From Dugong dugon (Eukaryota > Chordata > Mammalia > Sirenia > Dugongidae): a stretch of 64,000 bases of DNA. Of the stretch, positions 11,202 through 22,232 are shown in pieces (positions within the stretch are counted from its first letter, which is position 1; the number at the start of each line of letters is the position of its first letter). The notes under the pieces were generated by a model, which saw only the letters and a list, made by a program, of their open reading frames with translations, made no database searches and was not told the origin of the DNA. The translations under genes were made by a program, and so were the position numbers. The stretch covers positions 65,515,447 to 65,579,446 of the forward strand of contig CM057477.1 in assembly GCA_030035585.1 (NCBI GenBank). The letters are read 5' to 3'.

Positions 11202-11402
11202 GGAGCCCTGGTGGCAGTGGGGTTAAGCACTCAGCTGCTAACAGAAAGGTTGGTGGTTCAAACCTATCAGCCACTCTGTGGGAGAAAGATGTGGCAGTCT
11301 GCTTCTGTAAAGATTTATAGCCTAGGAACCCCTATGGGGCAGTTCTATTCTGTCCTATAGGGTCACTATGAGTCAGACTAGTTGGCAACAGGCTTGGACT
11401 TT
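11202..11402 (+). mobile_element. AfroSINE inserted in L1
   Basis: Head gagccctggtggcagtgggg through tail gggtcactatgagtcagact. The L1 word tatatttgatta occurs on both sides (11187 and 11407), consistent with a target duplication of about 11 bases. Confidence 0.88.
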
Positions 11403-11650
11403 TTGGTATATATTTGATTATATCATGTTCATTTGCAGTTGACTAATTTTTCTCAGTATAATGTTTTCGAGGTTCATCTATGTTGTAACAAGTTAACAGG
11501 CTTCGTTTCTGTTTATGGCTGAGTAATATTCCTTTGTATGCATGTACCACGTACTGTTTATCCATTCATCTGTTGATGGACATTTAGGTTGTTTCTACCT
11601 TTTCGCTATTGTGAATTAGGCTGCAATGAACATTGGTACACAGGTTTCTG
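11403..11650 (-). mobile_element. L1 ORF2 3' end, part 2 of split copy
   Basis: Continues the reversed L1: tatggctgagtaatattcct, catctgttgatggacattta and ggctgcaatgaacattggta are the familiar complement of the ORF2 C-terminal coding region. Confidence 0.85.
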
Positions 11651-11885
11651 TCCTCTTTATTCTCTTCTATTTTAGAACAGTTCCTCCACTTTTTTTCATG
11701 TCTTTGGCTTTTTAAAATTATTTTGAAAATAATCTTGAAATACTTTGAAAATGTCTTGAAAATAATTTTGAAATATTTTGAAAATAATTCTGATCTTTTG
11801 ATAAGATCAGGCCAATCTTGTCTGACAGTCTGGATTTGTCTGACATTCTGAATTTGTCTGATTATTTCTTCATGGTGCATGTACT
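11651..11885. repeat. Right half of the old repeat, with 33-bp tandem units
   Basis: Starts with tagaacagttcctccact, the expected continuation of 10850-10965. At 11723-11792 two units of about 33-35 bases built on ttgaaaataa / ttgaaata stand in tandem. Two further near-repeats of gtctgac / tttgtctga follow. Confidence 0.45.
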
Positions 11886-11929
11886 TTAACTTGCTGTTCT
11901 AGGAGGGATAAAAGAATTATTTTAAAGTG

Positions 11930-12490
11930 TTTCTGGAAGAACTAATAAATAAAGATATAAAAAAATTGAAAATGAAGAGTAATGAAGATGACTATTCTTC
12001 TTCCCATCACGAGATAAATGGACAAGTAAAATGTAGTGCATACATATAATGGAATACAACTCAGTGATAAAGAAAAATGAGTCCCTGAAGCATCTTGAAA
12101 CATGGATGAACCTGGAGGATATTATGTTGAGCAAATAAGACAATCACACACGCACACACACACACACATATATTGTATATTCACAATTTTATGAAATGTC
12201 ATGAACAAGTAAATATACAGAAACTAATGTTCATTAGTGGTTACCAGGGATGGGGTGGGGAGAGGGGGATTCCCTCTCTAGGTGGTAGACACTTGTTACT
12301 TTAGGTAATGGGAAAGGTAACACCAAATGAGAGTGATATGTACACAGCTTGACGAAGGTAAACAATGTCACTAAAAGGAACATACACAAAAAGGACCTGT
12401 TGGTAATTGCTATGGCATATATCATTTGGAAACAAGAGAAAAGGATCTGTTGGTAATTGCTATGGCATATGTAATCTTGAAACAACAGCA
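11930..12490 (+). mobile_element. L1 3' end, plus strand, with tandem duplication
   Basis: Reads the ORF2 C-terminus forward (tataatggaatacaactcag, then aaacatggatgaacctggag) and then the 3' UTR, with a CA microsatellite at 12146-12172. At 12391-12440 and 12441-12490 a 50-base unit is repeated in tandem (both contain tggtaattgctatggcatat). Confidence 0.85.
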
Positions 12491-12566
12491 AAACAACCAA
12501 AAAATATATGTGTCACATATATGTATGCATGTAGGCAAATATGTGTACAGATATGTACATGTGAGT

Positions 12567-13558
12567 ATGTTGTGGTTGCTGTTAGGTGTTGTCAAGCCAG
12601 TTCCAACTCATAGTGACACTATGTGCAGCAGAATGAAACACTGCCTGGTCCTGCACCATCCTCACAATAGTTGCTACGTTTGAGCTTGTTGTTGCCTATA
12701 CCATGTCAATCCATCTCGTTGAGGGTCCTCCTCTTTTTCACTGACCATCTATCTTACCAAGCATGATGTCCTTCTCCAGGGAGCAGTCCCTCCTGATAAC
12801 ATGTCCAAAGTATGTGTCATGGATTGAATTGTGTCCCCAAAAAATATGTGTATCAATTTGGCTGGGCGATGTTTCCCAGTATTGTGTGATTGTCCACCAT
12901 TTTGTCACCTGAAGTGATTTTCCTGTGTTGTAAATCCTATTTTTATGATGTTAATGAGATGAGATTAGTGGAAGTTATGTTGATGAGATCTACAAGATTA
13001 GACTGTGTTTTAAGCCAATCTCTCTTGAGATATAAAAGAGAGAAGCCAGTAGAGAGATGTGGGGACCTCATACAACCAAGAAAGGACTGCTAGGAGCAAA
13101 GCATGTCCTTTGGACCCAAGGTTCCCATGCTGAGAAGCTCTGAGACCAGGTAAGATTGATGACAAGGACCTTCTTCCAGAGCTGACAGAGAGAGAAAGCC
13201 TTTCCCTGGAGCTGACACCCTGAATTTTGACTTTTAGCCTACTAGACTGTGAGAGAATAAATTTCTCTTTGTTAAAGCCTCTACTTGTGGTATTTCTGTT
13301 ATAGCAGCACTAGATAACTAAGACAGTATGTGAGACGAAGTCTCGCCATCCTTGCTTCCAAGGAGCATTCTGACTGTACTTATTCAAAGACAGACTTGTT
13401 GGTTCTTCTGGCAGTCCATGGTATATTCAATATTCTTCACCAACACCATAATTCAAAGGCATCAATTCTTCTTCAATCTTCCCTATTCATTGTCCAGCTT
13501 TTGCATGCATATGAGGTGATTGAAAATATCATGGCTTGGGTCAGGTGCACATACATGT
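12567..13558 (-). mobile_element. RTE LINE 3' region, interrupted by LTR
   Basis: Left part 12567-12814 is the reversed 3' end (gttgctgttaggtgttgtc, caagcatgatgtccttctcc). Right part 13326-13558 continues the RTE C-terminal coding region in reverse (gagacgaagtctcgccatcc). Compared with the uninterrupted RTE at 24539 the join falls inside aaagtatgtgagac. Confidence 0.9.
12815..13325 (+). mobile_element. MaLR-like solo LTR with perfect 5-bp duplication
   Basis: Begins tgtcatggattgaattgtgt and ends tagataactaagaca, a TG...CA LTR of 511 bases with AATAAA near 13257. GTATG occurs immediately before (12810-12814) and after (13326-13330); the uninterrupted RTE at 24539 has it once. No internal retroviral sequence is present, so it is a solo LTR left by recombination. 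Similar LTRs lie at 15641, 36062 and 60023. Confidence 0.92.
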
Positions 13559-13660
13559 GAGAATATACATGTACATATATAGGTTTATGCATATGTATGT
13601 GTATATGAATGTATGTGACTGTATGCACATATATTCATATATATAATAAAGCAGTAGGGC
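13559..13660 (+). repeat. Degenerate TATG/TACA microsatellite
   Basis: Alternating purine-pyrimidine words (atacatgtacatatatag, gtatgtgtatatgaatgtat) fill the gap between the RTE copy and the L1 3' UTR. Confidence 0.7.
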
Positions 13661-13674
13661 ACAGTCACAGATAC

Positions 13675-14155
13675 TTCTTAGACATAACCAAACATCTCAC
13701 AGAATTGGTTTTTGGGGTTTGAAGTATTAGGATATTTTGGTCAATTGGCATAATATAGTTCATAAAGTTATGTTCTCCATCCTAGTTTAGTGAGTAGTGT
13801 GTAGGGTCTTAAAAGCTTGCAAGTGGCCATCTAAGAAACAATTATTAGTCTCTACTCATCTGGAGCAAAAGACAAAGAAGGAAACCAAAGTCTCAAAGAA
13901 GAAACTAGTCTACAGGACAAATAGTCTACATGAACGTCAGCTTCATCTATTCTGGGACCAGAAAAACTACATGGTGCCCAGCTATAACTACTGACTATTC
14001 TAATCAGGGACACAATAGATGGCCCTGGTAGAATGGGAGAAAAATGTGGAACAGAATCTCAAATTCCAAAAAACAAAACAAAAATCCAGACTTACTGGAC
14101 TGGTTGCGACTGGAGGACTTCTATTCCCCTGATATACTCTTCAAACCTCAAACCA
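13675..14155 (+). mobile_element. L1 3' UTR, plus strand
   Basis: Shares ordered words with the reversed 3' UTR of the full-length L1 at 28582-29540: gggtcttaaaagcttgcaag, accaaagtctcaaag, gactggttgcgactggagga. It stops before the poly-A end and is followed directly by ORF2 coding sequence of another L1 in the same orientation. Confidence 0.8.
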
Positions 14156-15640
14156 CTGATAAAACAGATTTTAAGGCAAAATCAACAATGGAAGACAAGG
14201 AAGGACGTTATATAATGATTAAAGGGATAATCCACCAAGAAGACAACCACAATAAATATCTACATATCCAATGACAGGTCCCCAAAATACATAAAAGAAA
14301 CTCTAACAGCACTGAAAATAATAGTAGGAGACTTCAACATACTACCCCCAAAGAAAGACAGAACATCCAGAAAGAAATGCAACAGAGATTCAGAAGATCA
14401 AAGGCCAAAATAGACCAACTGGACCTCATAGCAAAGTACACATTCTTTTCCCACACACATGGAACATTGTCCAGAATAGACCACATTTTAGGCCACAAAG
14501 CAACCCTCAATAAAATCCAAAACATCGAAATGATACAAAGCATTCTCTCTAATCACAATGCCAGAAAAGTGGAAATCACTAACAGGAAGAGGAAGGATAA
14601 AAAATCAAGTAAATGGAAACTGAATAACACCTCTGCTTAAAAACAACTAGGTAACAGAAGAAATCAAAGAAGGAATAAAAACATTCCTAGAATCAAATGA
14701 AAATGAAAACACATCCTACCCAAACCTTTGGGACACAGCAAAGGCAGTACTCAGAGATCAATTTATAGCAATAAACACATACATCAAAAAAGAACAGGCC
14801 AAAATCAAAATGTTAGCCCTACAACTAGAACAAATAGAAAGAGAACAAGAAAAGAAACCCACAACCACCAGAAGAAAGGAAATAATAAAGATTAGAGCAG
14901 AAATAAGTGAAATAGAGAAATGAAGCAGAAAAAACAATAGAATCAAGAAGACCAAAAGTTGGTTCTTTGAAAAGATCAATAAAATTGACAAAAGCAAAAC
15001 AGAAGAAAAAGCAAATAACCCAAATAAAAAACAAGATGGGGACATTACAACAGACCCAGCTGAAATAAAAAGGATCATAATAGAATACTATGAAAAATTG
15101 TACTCCAACAAATTTGAGAATCTAGAGGAAATGGACAAATTTCTAGAAACACACTACCTACTTAAACTAACACAGAGGTCAAAAATCTGAATAGATCCAC
15201 AATAAGAGAAGAGATTGAAGTGGAAAAAGGAAATAAATAAATAAAACTCTCACCAAAAAAAAAAAAAGCCTTGGCCCTGATGGTTTCACTGAAGAATTCT
15301 ACCACACATTCAGGGAAGAGCTCACACCAACTACTCAAACAATTGCAAAGCATAGAAAAGGAAGGAACAGTCTCAAATTCATTTTATGAAGCCAGCATAA
15401 CCCTGATACCAAAGCCAGCAAAGACACCACAAAAAAGGTAAATTACAGACCAATGTCCTTCATGAATATAGATGCAAAAACTCTTAACAAAATTCTAGCA
15501 ATATAATTCAGCATCATATAAAGAAAAAGAACAACACACCATAACAAAGTGGGATTCATATCAGGTAGCCAAGGATGGTTCAATATTAGAAAATCAATTG
15601 ACGTAATCCACCACATAAATAAAACAAAAGAATCAGATGA
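14156..15640 (+). mobile_element. L1 ORF2 fragment: endonuclease to RT
   Basis: Broken plus-strand frames correspond in order to the minus-strand ORF2 of the L1 at 29541-33345: KDRTSRKK-like region, a [11 protein letters not shown] segment near 14472, then the linker and the start of the RT domain near 15550 ([16 protein letters not shown]). Frameshifts and stops are frequent. The copy is cut at 15640 by an LTR and the catalytic FADD part is absent. Confidence 0.9.
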
Positions 15641-16085
15641 TGTCATGGATTGAATTGTGTCCCCCCAAAATATCTAGCAACTTGGCTGGGTCATGATTCC
15701 CAGTATTGTATGATTGTGTACCATTTTGTAATCTGATGTGATTTCCTTATGTGTTGTAAATTCAGTCATAATAAGATGTAATAAGATGGATTAGTGGCAG
15801 TTATACTGATGAGGTATACAAGATTGGATAGTGTCGTAAGCCAATCTCTTTTGCGATATAAAAGAGAGAAGTGAGCAGAGACACAGGGAAACCTCATACT
15901 ATGAAGAAAGCAGTGCCGGGAGCAGAGTGCATCCTTTGGACCTGAGGTTCCTGTGCTGAGATGCTCCCAGACCAAGGGAAGACTGATGCATGACACGGAC
16001 CTTCCCCCAGAGCTGACAGAGAAAGCGTTCCCTTGGAGCTGATGCCCTGAATTTGGACTTGTAGTCTACTGGACTGTGAAAGAAT
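15641..16085 (+). mobile_element. MaLR-like LTR, 3' truncated
   Basis: Starts tgtcatggattgaattgtgt directly against the L1 ORF2 fragment. It ends after ctactggactgtgaaagaat without the AATAAA and terminal ctaagaca seen in the sibling at 12815, so the 3' end is lost. Confidence 0.85.
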
Positions 16086-16130
16086 ACTGGAATGGAGAGA
16101 GGCTGAAAGCATTCCCCCTGGAGAACGGGA

Positions 16131-16866
16131 ACGTTTGATCTCTTGACTGCTGCTTCCATGGGCATTGATTGTGGATCCAAGTAAAACAAAATCTTTGACA
16201 ACTTCGATGTTTTCTCCATTTATCATGATGTTGCCTATTGGTCCGGTTGTGAGGATTTTTGTTTTCTTTATGTTCAGGTGTAATCCATACTGAAGGCTGT
16301 AGTCTTTGATCTTCATCAGTAAGTGCTTCAAGTCCTCTTCATTTTTAGCAAGCAAGGTTGTATCATCTGCATATTGAAGGTTGTTAATGAGTCTTCCTCC
16401 AATCCTGATGCCATGTTCTTCTTCATATAGTCCAGCTTCTCAGATTATTTGCTCAGCATTCAACCTGAATAAGTATAGTGAAAGGATACAACCCTGACGC
16501 ACATCTTTCCTGATTTTAAACCATGTTGTATTTCCTTGTTCTGTTCGAACGTCTGCCTCTTGGTCTATGTACAGGTTCCACATGAGCATAATCAAGTGCT
16601 CTGGAATTCCCATTCTTCGCACTGTTATCCATAATTTGTTATGATCCACATGGTCGAATGCCTCTGCGTAGTCAATAAAACACAGGTAAACATCTTTCTA
16701 GTATTCTCTTCTTTCAGCCAGGATCCATTTGACATCAGCAATGATATCCCTCCTTCCATGTCCTCTTCTGAATTCGGCTTGAATTTCTGGCAGTTCCCTG
16801 TCTATGTACTGCTGTAACAGTTTTTTAATTATCTTCAGCAAAATTTTACTTGCATGTGATATTAAT
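16131..16866 (-). mobile_element. RTE reverse transcriptase fragment
   Basis: Minus-strand frames encode an RTE-clade RT core. One frame reads ...IRKDVRQGCILSLYLF... (about 16470-16510) and the next carries YADD at 16362-16373, the metal-binding box, followed by TTLLAKNEEDL. Stops and a frameshift separate the pieces. Endonuclease and C-terminal parts are absent here. Confidence 0.92.
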
Positions 16867-17321
16867 GCATCAGCATGTCAGCAGCATGAAAGCTTTGATC
16901 ACTCTGCACTTTCCCTGAACTCATGTGGCTGACTTTTTTGAGACTGCTAGTTGAGACAATCCTTCTCTTGACTCCTTCTCATGCCTCATCTCCCTCTGAA
17001 ATGTTTTTGCTTTTTTTCTGCAAAACTAAGATTCTTGACTTATAGACACCATGGAAACAAAGTGCTACTAGAAAGGATCTACATAATGGTAGCTTAACTA
17101 AGAACTTTAGAATTGAACTTGCCTATGGTACTTCACACACCCAATTGTATGACAGATGATGAGTTGTTTTGTGGGTTATTCAGAATACTAGTTTCTCCTC
17201 CTGCTAGTCTCAGGCTCTTCATTAGCGGTTAATAACTTTATCCTACTGTAAGTAGGCTTGGGACACTTTAGAAATATGCCTTTCTCTGGGTTAGAAATGC
17301 TGTCAAAATGCTTTTACGAGA
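16867..17321. other. No recognised feature
   Basis: Nothing recognised between the RTE fragment and the next SINE. Confidence 0.5.
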
Positions 17322-17438
17322 CAAACCCATTGCCATCAAGTCGACCCCACAGGGTTTCGAAGGAGCAGCTGGTGGATTTGAACTGCTGACCTTTTGGCTA
17401 GCAGCCATAGCTCTTAACCACTGTGCCACCAGGGCTCC
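17322..17438 (-). mobile_element. AfroSINE, internally deleted
   Basis: Tail cattgccatcaagtcgaccc is joined almost directly to gggtttcgaaggagcagct, so the usual gaccctataggacagagtag block is missing. Confidence 0.85.
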
Positions 17439-17499
17439 AAAATGCTTTTGGTGGGGCAGAAGGTTGACATTATTGATTCAAATGTAATTTTCAGAGTCA

Positions 17500-17645
17500 T
17501 GAAATTTCAGAGCAGAAAGAGATCCTAGGGATACACTATCTAATCCCTCTCATTTGACAGATGAGTTCATTGAGTCCCAGAGAAGTTAAATGACTTGGCC
17601 AAGTTAACACAGCTGGCTGGTGGCTGCACTCTCCTGCTTCCCAGT
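17500..17645 (-). repeat. MIR-like fragment
   Basis: Landmarks cctctcatttgacagatgag, agagaagttaaatgacttgg and aagttaacacagctggctgg match a reversed MIR. Confidence 0.6.
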
Positions 17646-18364
17646 TCTTGTTCGATTCCATTATACACAATATTTCAATGATCTCAGCCTTGAAGAACTC
17701 CAGTTAGCACAGTAGTTAAGAAATAACTATAGCTTGAACTATTTTACTGAATTACTCTGCTCTTAAGAAATCATGCAGTGTATAAATGCTTATTGTAGTA
17801 CATATTTGAGGGGAAAACCAAGTGGCAAGGTCAACAGCAGCACATTTGCATTTAAATTACAACTTGGAAAAAGAAATTTTAAGTTAATATCAGATTTTCA
17901 CTGTTGTTCTTACTAACTGGGCTGAGTCTTATGACTGCTGCGCATTTCACCTCCCTCCACGTGTGAAAAAGCCCTCTGGGTTTTTGTCTTAGTGGACTGA
18001 AGGTAGGCAGGGATTGGCTGCTCATGGAGCCTGAACACATACTTGTTTCTCTACTTAATTCAATAGTTAATGACTAAGAAAACAGTCAGTTATTAAGGGC
18101 CCTGCATTTTGTATTTCTCGTTTGCATTTAAATTGTTTTTTTTACACCCAAAAGGAAGTTTGAGGGGAGAAGCAAATAAGAGGCTGTTCTCATTTTTTGA
18201 AAACCTAAGCCTAGATGATCCCTTGGACTTTCAGACATAAGATACAGTGCAACAGGTATTGCTTAATGCAGATATTTGGATGCAAACAGTCATGTTTGGT
18301 GATACTCGATCCTGCCACAATGCGATGTATTGACACAAGGACAAAATCAATGGGCTCAAATATA
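17646..18364. other. No recognised feature
   Basis: About 0.7 kb without recognisable exon or repeat. Confidence 0.5.
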
Positions 18365-18470
18365 CCAACGATTCTGAGGATGGCACAGGACTGAACAACA
18401 TTTAGTTTGTTTGTTATACATCAGATCGCTATGAGTTGGAGCCTCCCCCACAGCAGCTAGCAACAACAAC
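18365..18470 (+). mobile_element. RTE 3' terminal fragment
   Basis: Reads gaggatggcacaggactgaa, then agatcgctatgagttgga, and ends in cagcaacaacaac-like simple repeat, the RTE 3' tail. Confidence 0.75.
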
Positions 18471-19470
18471 CCCTAATGCACACTTAGAAGACCAGCCACA
18501 CATAATAGTCTAAACCCTAACCAGCTTCCCATCTAGTGAAGAGTGAAGACAGACAGACCCGCTTCTGTTATAGGTACCTAATATGGTTGTCTAACATCAG
18601 GCTTACCAAGTACCCTTCTCCCTCAGATACAATTCACTGAGGGGCTTGAGCAATCTAGAACTCCTTGGGCACGGCGTTGGGTGAAAATCTATTTAAAGTA
18701 TCCAGTGAGCTCCATAGTAAAGCCTTTGCTTCCCGATTTTTAAGCTTGAAGGGGTAACAGGTTATTGCATTAGGTAATATCTGTGCTTACATGTCAACAA
18801 ACTGCTCTACGTCACTAGGTAAACGGAAGGTAATGGGATGATTTAAATGTCATCTAAACACATCTATGCCATTTACCACCAACTCAGCCCAGAGTGGGAG
18901 GAGCCCCAGTCATTTGTGTCCCAGTTGCAGACTCATGAAAAAGAGATGCCTTGTGTCACTGGGGGGTGAGCCACTCACTGGGAAGCTAGGCTGTTTCTGA
19001 AGGCAGGTCTGTGCCCCAACCCACAGGCAGGTGCCCATATCCTGCAGCTGGCATATGGTGTTCCATCATTAGCCAGATGGTGGAAACTCTGGCAAGGGCC
19101 TTAGCACACATAAATAACCTAACACGGGCTGTGAGGCGATTGGGAGAGGCTGGTGGGGATCAAGGCCTGAGCAGGAGTTGACAGTGTTAATGACCGGGCC
19201 AGTGGTCAGCAGGGAAGAATCTTCACGGCATCAGCATCACCTCAACGAAACTCCACCTTACTCATGTGCAGGGAGACAGTTCCAATGTTACAAAACTCCG
19301 TCTGTGCCCAAAGGAACTGTCAGGGGTTCAGGAGAAGGAAAACTTACTGAACATAAGAAGTGCAGTATTTTCTGAAATAGCATCATAGATCTAACTACAT
19401 CTCTCAAGATTTGTTCCATGGGGAGGTTTGTCTAGAGTTGGAGTTGATTAGGTGAGGCTTGACTAGCCCT
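18471..19470. other. No recognised feature
   Basis: One kilobase with no repeat landmark I can name and no supported coding frame. Confidence 0.5.
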
Positions 19471-19673
19471 GGAATCCCTAGGTGGTGAAAATAATTAAGC
19501 ACTCAACTACTAACCAAAAGGTTGGAGGTTCAAACCTACCCAGAGGTGCCTCAGAAGAAAAGCCTGGTGATCTGCTTCCTAAAGGTCACAATCTTGAGAA
19601 TCCCATGGAACACAGTTCTACTCTACACACATATAGAGTTGCTATGAGTTGGAATCGTCTCAATGACACACAG
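19471..19673 (+). mobile_element. AfroSINE, long form
   Basis: Head ggaatccctaggtggtgaaa; B-box-like ggaggttcaaacctaccc; tail tagagttgctatgagttgga. Confidence 0.85.
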
Positions 19674-20489
19674 CAACAGAGAGTTCAGAGTATCTCTAAT
19701 ACCTATGAAATTGTATACAAAATAGTATGTGTGGGACTGGGGAAAGGGTTCAGCACTTGTCAAAGAACCTGAAAGGGTCTGTGACTCCAAAAATATTTTA
19801 TAACCACTGGTCTAGAGGCCAAAAGAGCCCAGCCTTTCTGATGACTGCAGAAAGGCTCCTGTAGAGTCGCTACCTGAAATGGATGTTGGCTAACTCACGG
19901 CCTTGTATTTTGCCTGAGCCATGGATACCTACATTCGCTCCTCACTGGCACAGGGCATACTGACTGTCCTGTCCCAGAGAAAAGCAGCCAGGCCATCTCA
20001 GGGCCAAACCAGCTCCTCCCACAGCCCTTATCCAGCATAAGCACTATGAACCAGCACCCTAGATAGTCAACATCGCTTCAACAAAGAGACGCTCAGGCAG
20101 AAAGCAAATTGATGATGTTCACAGAGGGACAGGAGCAGAATCTCCCTCAGTGTGACAGATGGCGACATAGTTGGTGACTTGTATTCTCATGACGGACAAA
20201 GAGAACTCACTGAAGAGGACATACAGACCTGAGTCTAGTCAACATGCTGTACTGACAAGCTCATCACGTTGGGCAATCCACCTTCATGCATTTATTTCCC
20301 AATCGGCAGAATAGGGGAGGTGGACTAGATTCCTGAGGCCTCCCTGGCTGAGGACATGCAGGCTGTGTCCAAACTCCACAGTGCAGCCCTGTCTGCAGAG
20401 AGGCATCTGGAGAGAACTGGTCTCTCATTAGCAGCCAGCTTATCTTTCTTCCTTAGACACCAAGCTACATATTTTAAAGCACATTTGAT
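19674..20489. other. No recognised feature
   Basis: GC-moderate unique sequence. No feature supported. Confidence 0.5.
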
Positions 20490-20585
20490 TTTTTTTTTTT
20501 TTTTTTAGTAAAAATATAGATTTAACACTTCTGCCAATTCAACATTTTTCAGGTATACAATTTAGTTATCTCAATTAAAAGCACA
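20490..20585 (-). mobile_element. L1 3' end stub
   Basis: A run of 19 T is followed by agtaaaaatatagatttaac and aggtatacaatttagttatc, an L1 3' terminus in reverse, truncated after about 80 bases. Confidence 0.6.
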
Positions 20586-20900
20586 TTTTATTTTACAATC
20601 TACAGAAGGATTATAAGCAAATAGACACAATTCAGAGGAAAAACACTCTTGGGTAGTGTCACGATTTCAGTGAGAGCTTAACGTGATAGCTAGGGCTGAA
20701 AGCCGAAGATCAAGTATTTCTGGTTATAATGGATCCACCTGCTGCGTGGTTTCTGATTTGGAAATTTTATTCATAAGTCTCCCTTCCCACCTGCAACCTC
20801 CGGTTCTGCTCTTAGCACGTGATATATATTCAGATTCTTGACCTTTCAGTCTACAACGCCTGAAGTGTCTGAATTGTTATTTTGGCATATTACTGCTCTT
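20586..20900. other. No recognised feature
   Basis: About 315 bases between the L1 stub and the inverted RTE; nothing recognised. Confidence 0.5.
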
Positions 20901-20913
20901 ACTTAGGCCCTCT

Positions 20914-21163
20914 TTGCTGACACCACAATTTAAAGGCGTCAATTCTTCTTCAGTCTTCCTTATTCATTGCTCAGCTTTCACATGCATATGAGGCGATTGA
21001 AAATACCATGGCTTGGGTCAGGCACACCTTAGTCTTCAAGGTGACATCTTTAAGCATAGCAACAATTGTAAGCATGGCGCAGGACTGGGTGGTGTTTCCT
21101 TCTGTGGTGCATGGTCACTATGAGTCAGAACTGACTTGATGGCTCCTAACAACAACAACAACA
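20914..21163. mobile_element. 5'-inverted RTE insertion with target duplication
   Basis: The left segment, 20914 to about 21052, is RTE C-terminal coding sequence in reverse (complement of the part around tgaagactaaggtgtgcctg). The right segment, about 21053-21163, is the forward RTE 3' end (tgtaagcatggcgcaggact, atgagtcagaactgacttga, AACn tail). The flanks acttaggccctct (20901-20913) and acttaggccttct (21164-21176) match at 12 of 13 bases. This is the structure expected of twin priming: an inverted upstream piece joined to a correctly oriented 3' end. Confidence 0.9.
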
Positions 21164-21419
21164 ACTTAGGCCTTCTGAGTTTTACCTCCAGGCTCAGAGG
21201 ATGCACTCGAGTCTTTCCATCTAGGCTGAATTCCATCCTTCTTTTGTCTTTGCCTTTCCTGGATGTCACACCTGCAATTGCTCACTCCTTCCCCCCTCCA
21301 CTTCCTCCTGCTGGATGCTCCAATCTCACCTTGCCCACAAGTTTTTTTTTTTTTTTTTTTTCCAAATCTCCTCAGGTCTTCCCTATCTTAAAAGTTAAGC
21401 CAGTTTTCTCAGCTCTATT

Positions 21420-21593
21420 TGCCTTAGTGGCACAATGGTTAGGTGCTTGTCTGCTGGAACCTACCAGCTGCTCTGAGGGAGAAGGATGTGGCAGTCTGCT
21501 CCCATAAGATTTACAGCCTTGGAAACCCTATGGGGCAGTTCTACTCTGTCCTATAGGGTTGCTATGAGTCTGAATCAACTCAATGACAGTGGG
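21420..21593 (+). mobile_element. AfroSINE, short form
   Basis: Head ccttagtggcacaatggtta, tail tagggttgctatgagtctga. The segment carrying the B box is deleted (ctgctggaacctaccagctg). Confidence 0.82.
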
Positions 21594-21615
21594 TTTTCTG
21601 TTTTTGTGTATTTGC

Positions 21616-21829
21616 CTGTTCAACCAGTTGCCCTGGGTTCAACCCAACCCGACTCATGGTGACCTCACGTGTTTCAGAGTAGAACTATGCTCCACAAGGT
21701 TTCCAGTGGCTGGTTTTTCAGAAGTAGATCAACAGACCTTTCTTCCCACGCTCCTCTGGGTAGACTCGAACCACCAACCTTTCCATTAGCAGCCTAGTTG
21801 TTTAACTGTTTGCACCACCCAGGAACTCC
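21616..21829 (-). mobile_element. AfroSINE, long form
   Basis: Tail gttgccctgggttcaaccca, body gctggtttttcagaagtaga, head complement gcaccacccaggaactcc. Begins only 22 bases after the preceding plus copy. Confidence 0.85.
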
Positions 21830-21840
21830 ATTTGCCTATT

Positions 21841-22037
21841 TGTTGTCGTTGTGTGCTGTCAAGTTTATTTTGATTCATAGCAAGCCTATAGAGCACAGTA
21901 GAACTGCCCCCACAGGGTCACCTAAGCTGAAATCTTGATGGGAGCAGATGGCTGGGTCCTTTCTCCCACAGAGCAGCTGGTGGGTTCCACTTGCTGAACT
22001 TTCGGTTAGCAGCCTAGCACTTAACCATTGTGTTACC
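21841..22037 (-). mobile_element. AfroSINE, long form
   Basis: Tail gttgtgtgctgtcaagttta, body aatcttgatgggagcagatg, head lost after accattgtgttaccc where the next copy begins. Confidence 0.82.
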
Positions 22038-22232
22038 CAAACCCATCGCCCTTGAGTCAATTCTTACTCATATCAACCCTATAGACTGAGTAGAACACCC
22101 CCATAGGGTTTCCAAGCTGTAATCTTTATGGAAGCAGACTGCCCATCTTTCTCCTGAGGAGCAGCTGATGGGTTCAAACAGCCGACCTTTCGTTAGCAAC
22201 CAAGTGCTTGACCACTGCTCCACCAGAGCTCC
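22038..22232 (-). mobile_element. AfroSINE, complete
   Basis: Tail aaacccatcgcccttgagtc, body gtaatctttatggaagcaga, head complement ctgctccaccagagctcc. Third minus-strand copy in a row. Confidence 0.87.

Noticed and set aside
10966-12490. Opposed L1 pieces read as a twin-priming inversion
   Set aside because: Both pieces cover the same ORF2 3' end and 3' UTR, so they are two separate L1 copies, not one inverted copy.
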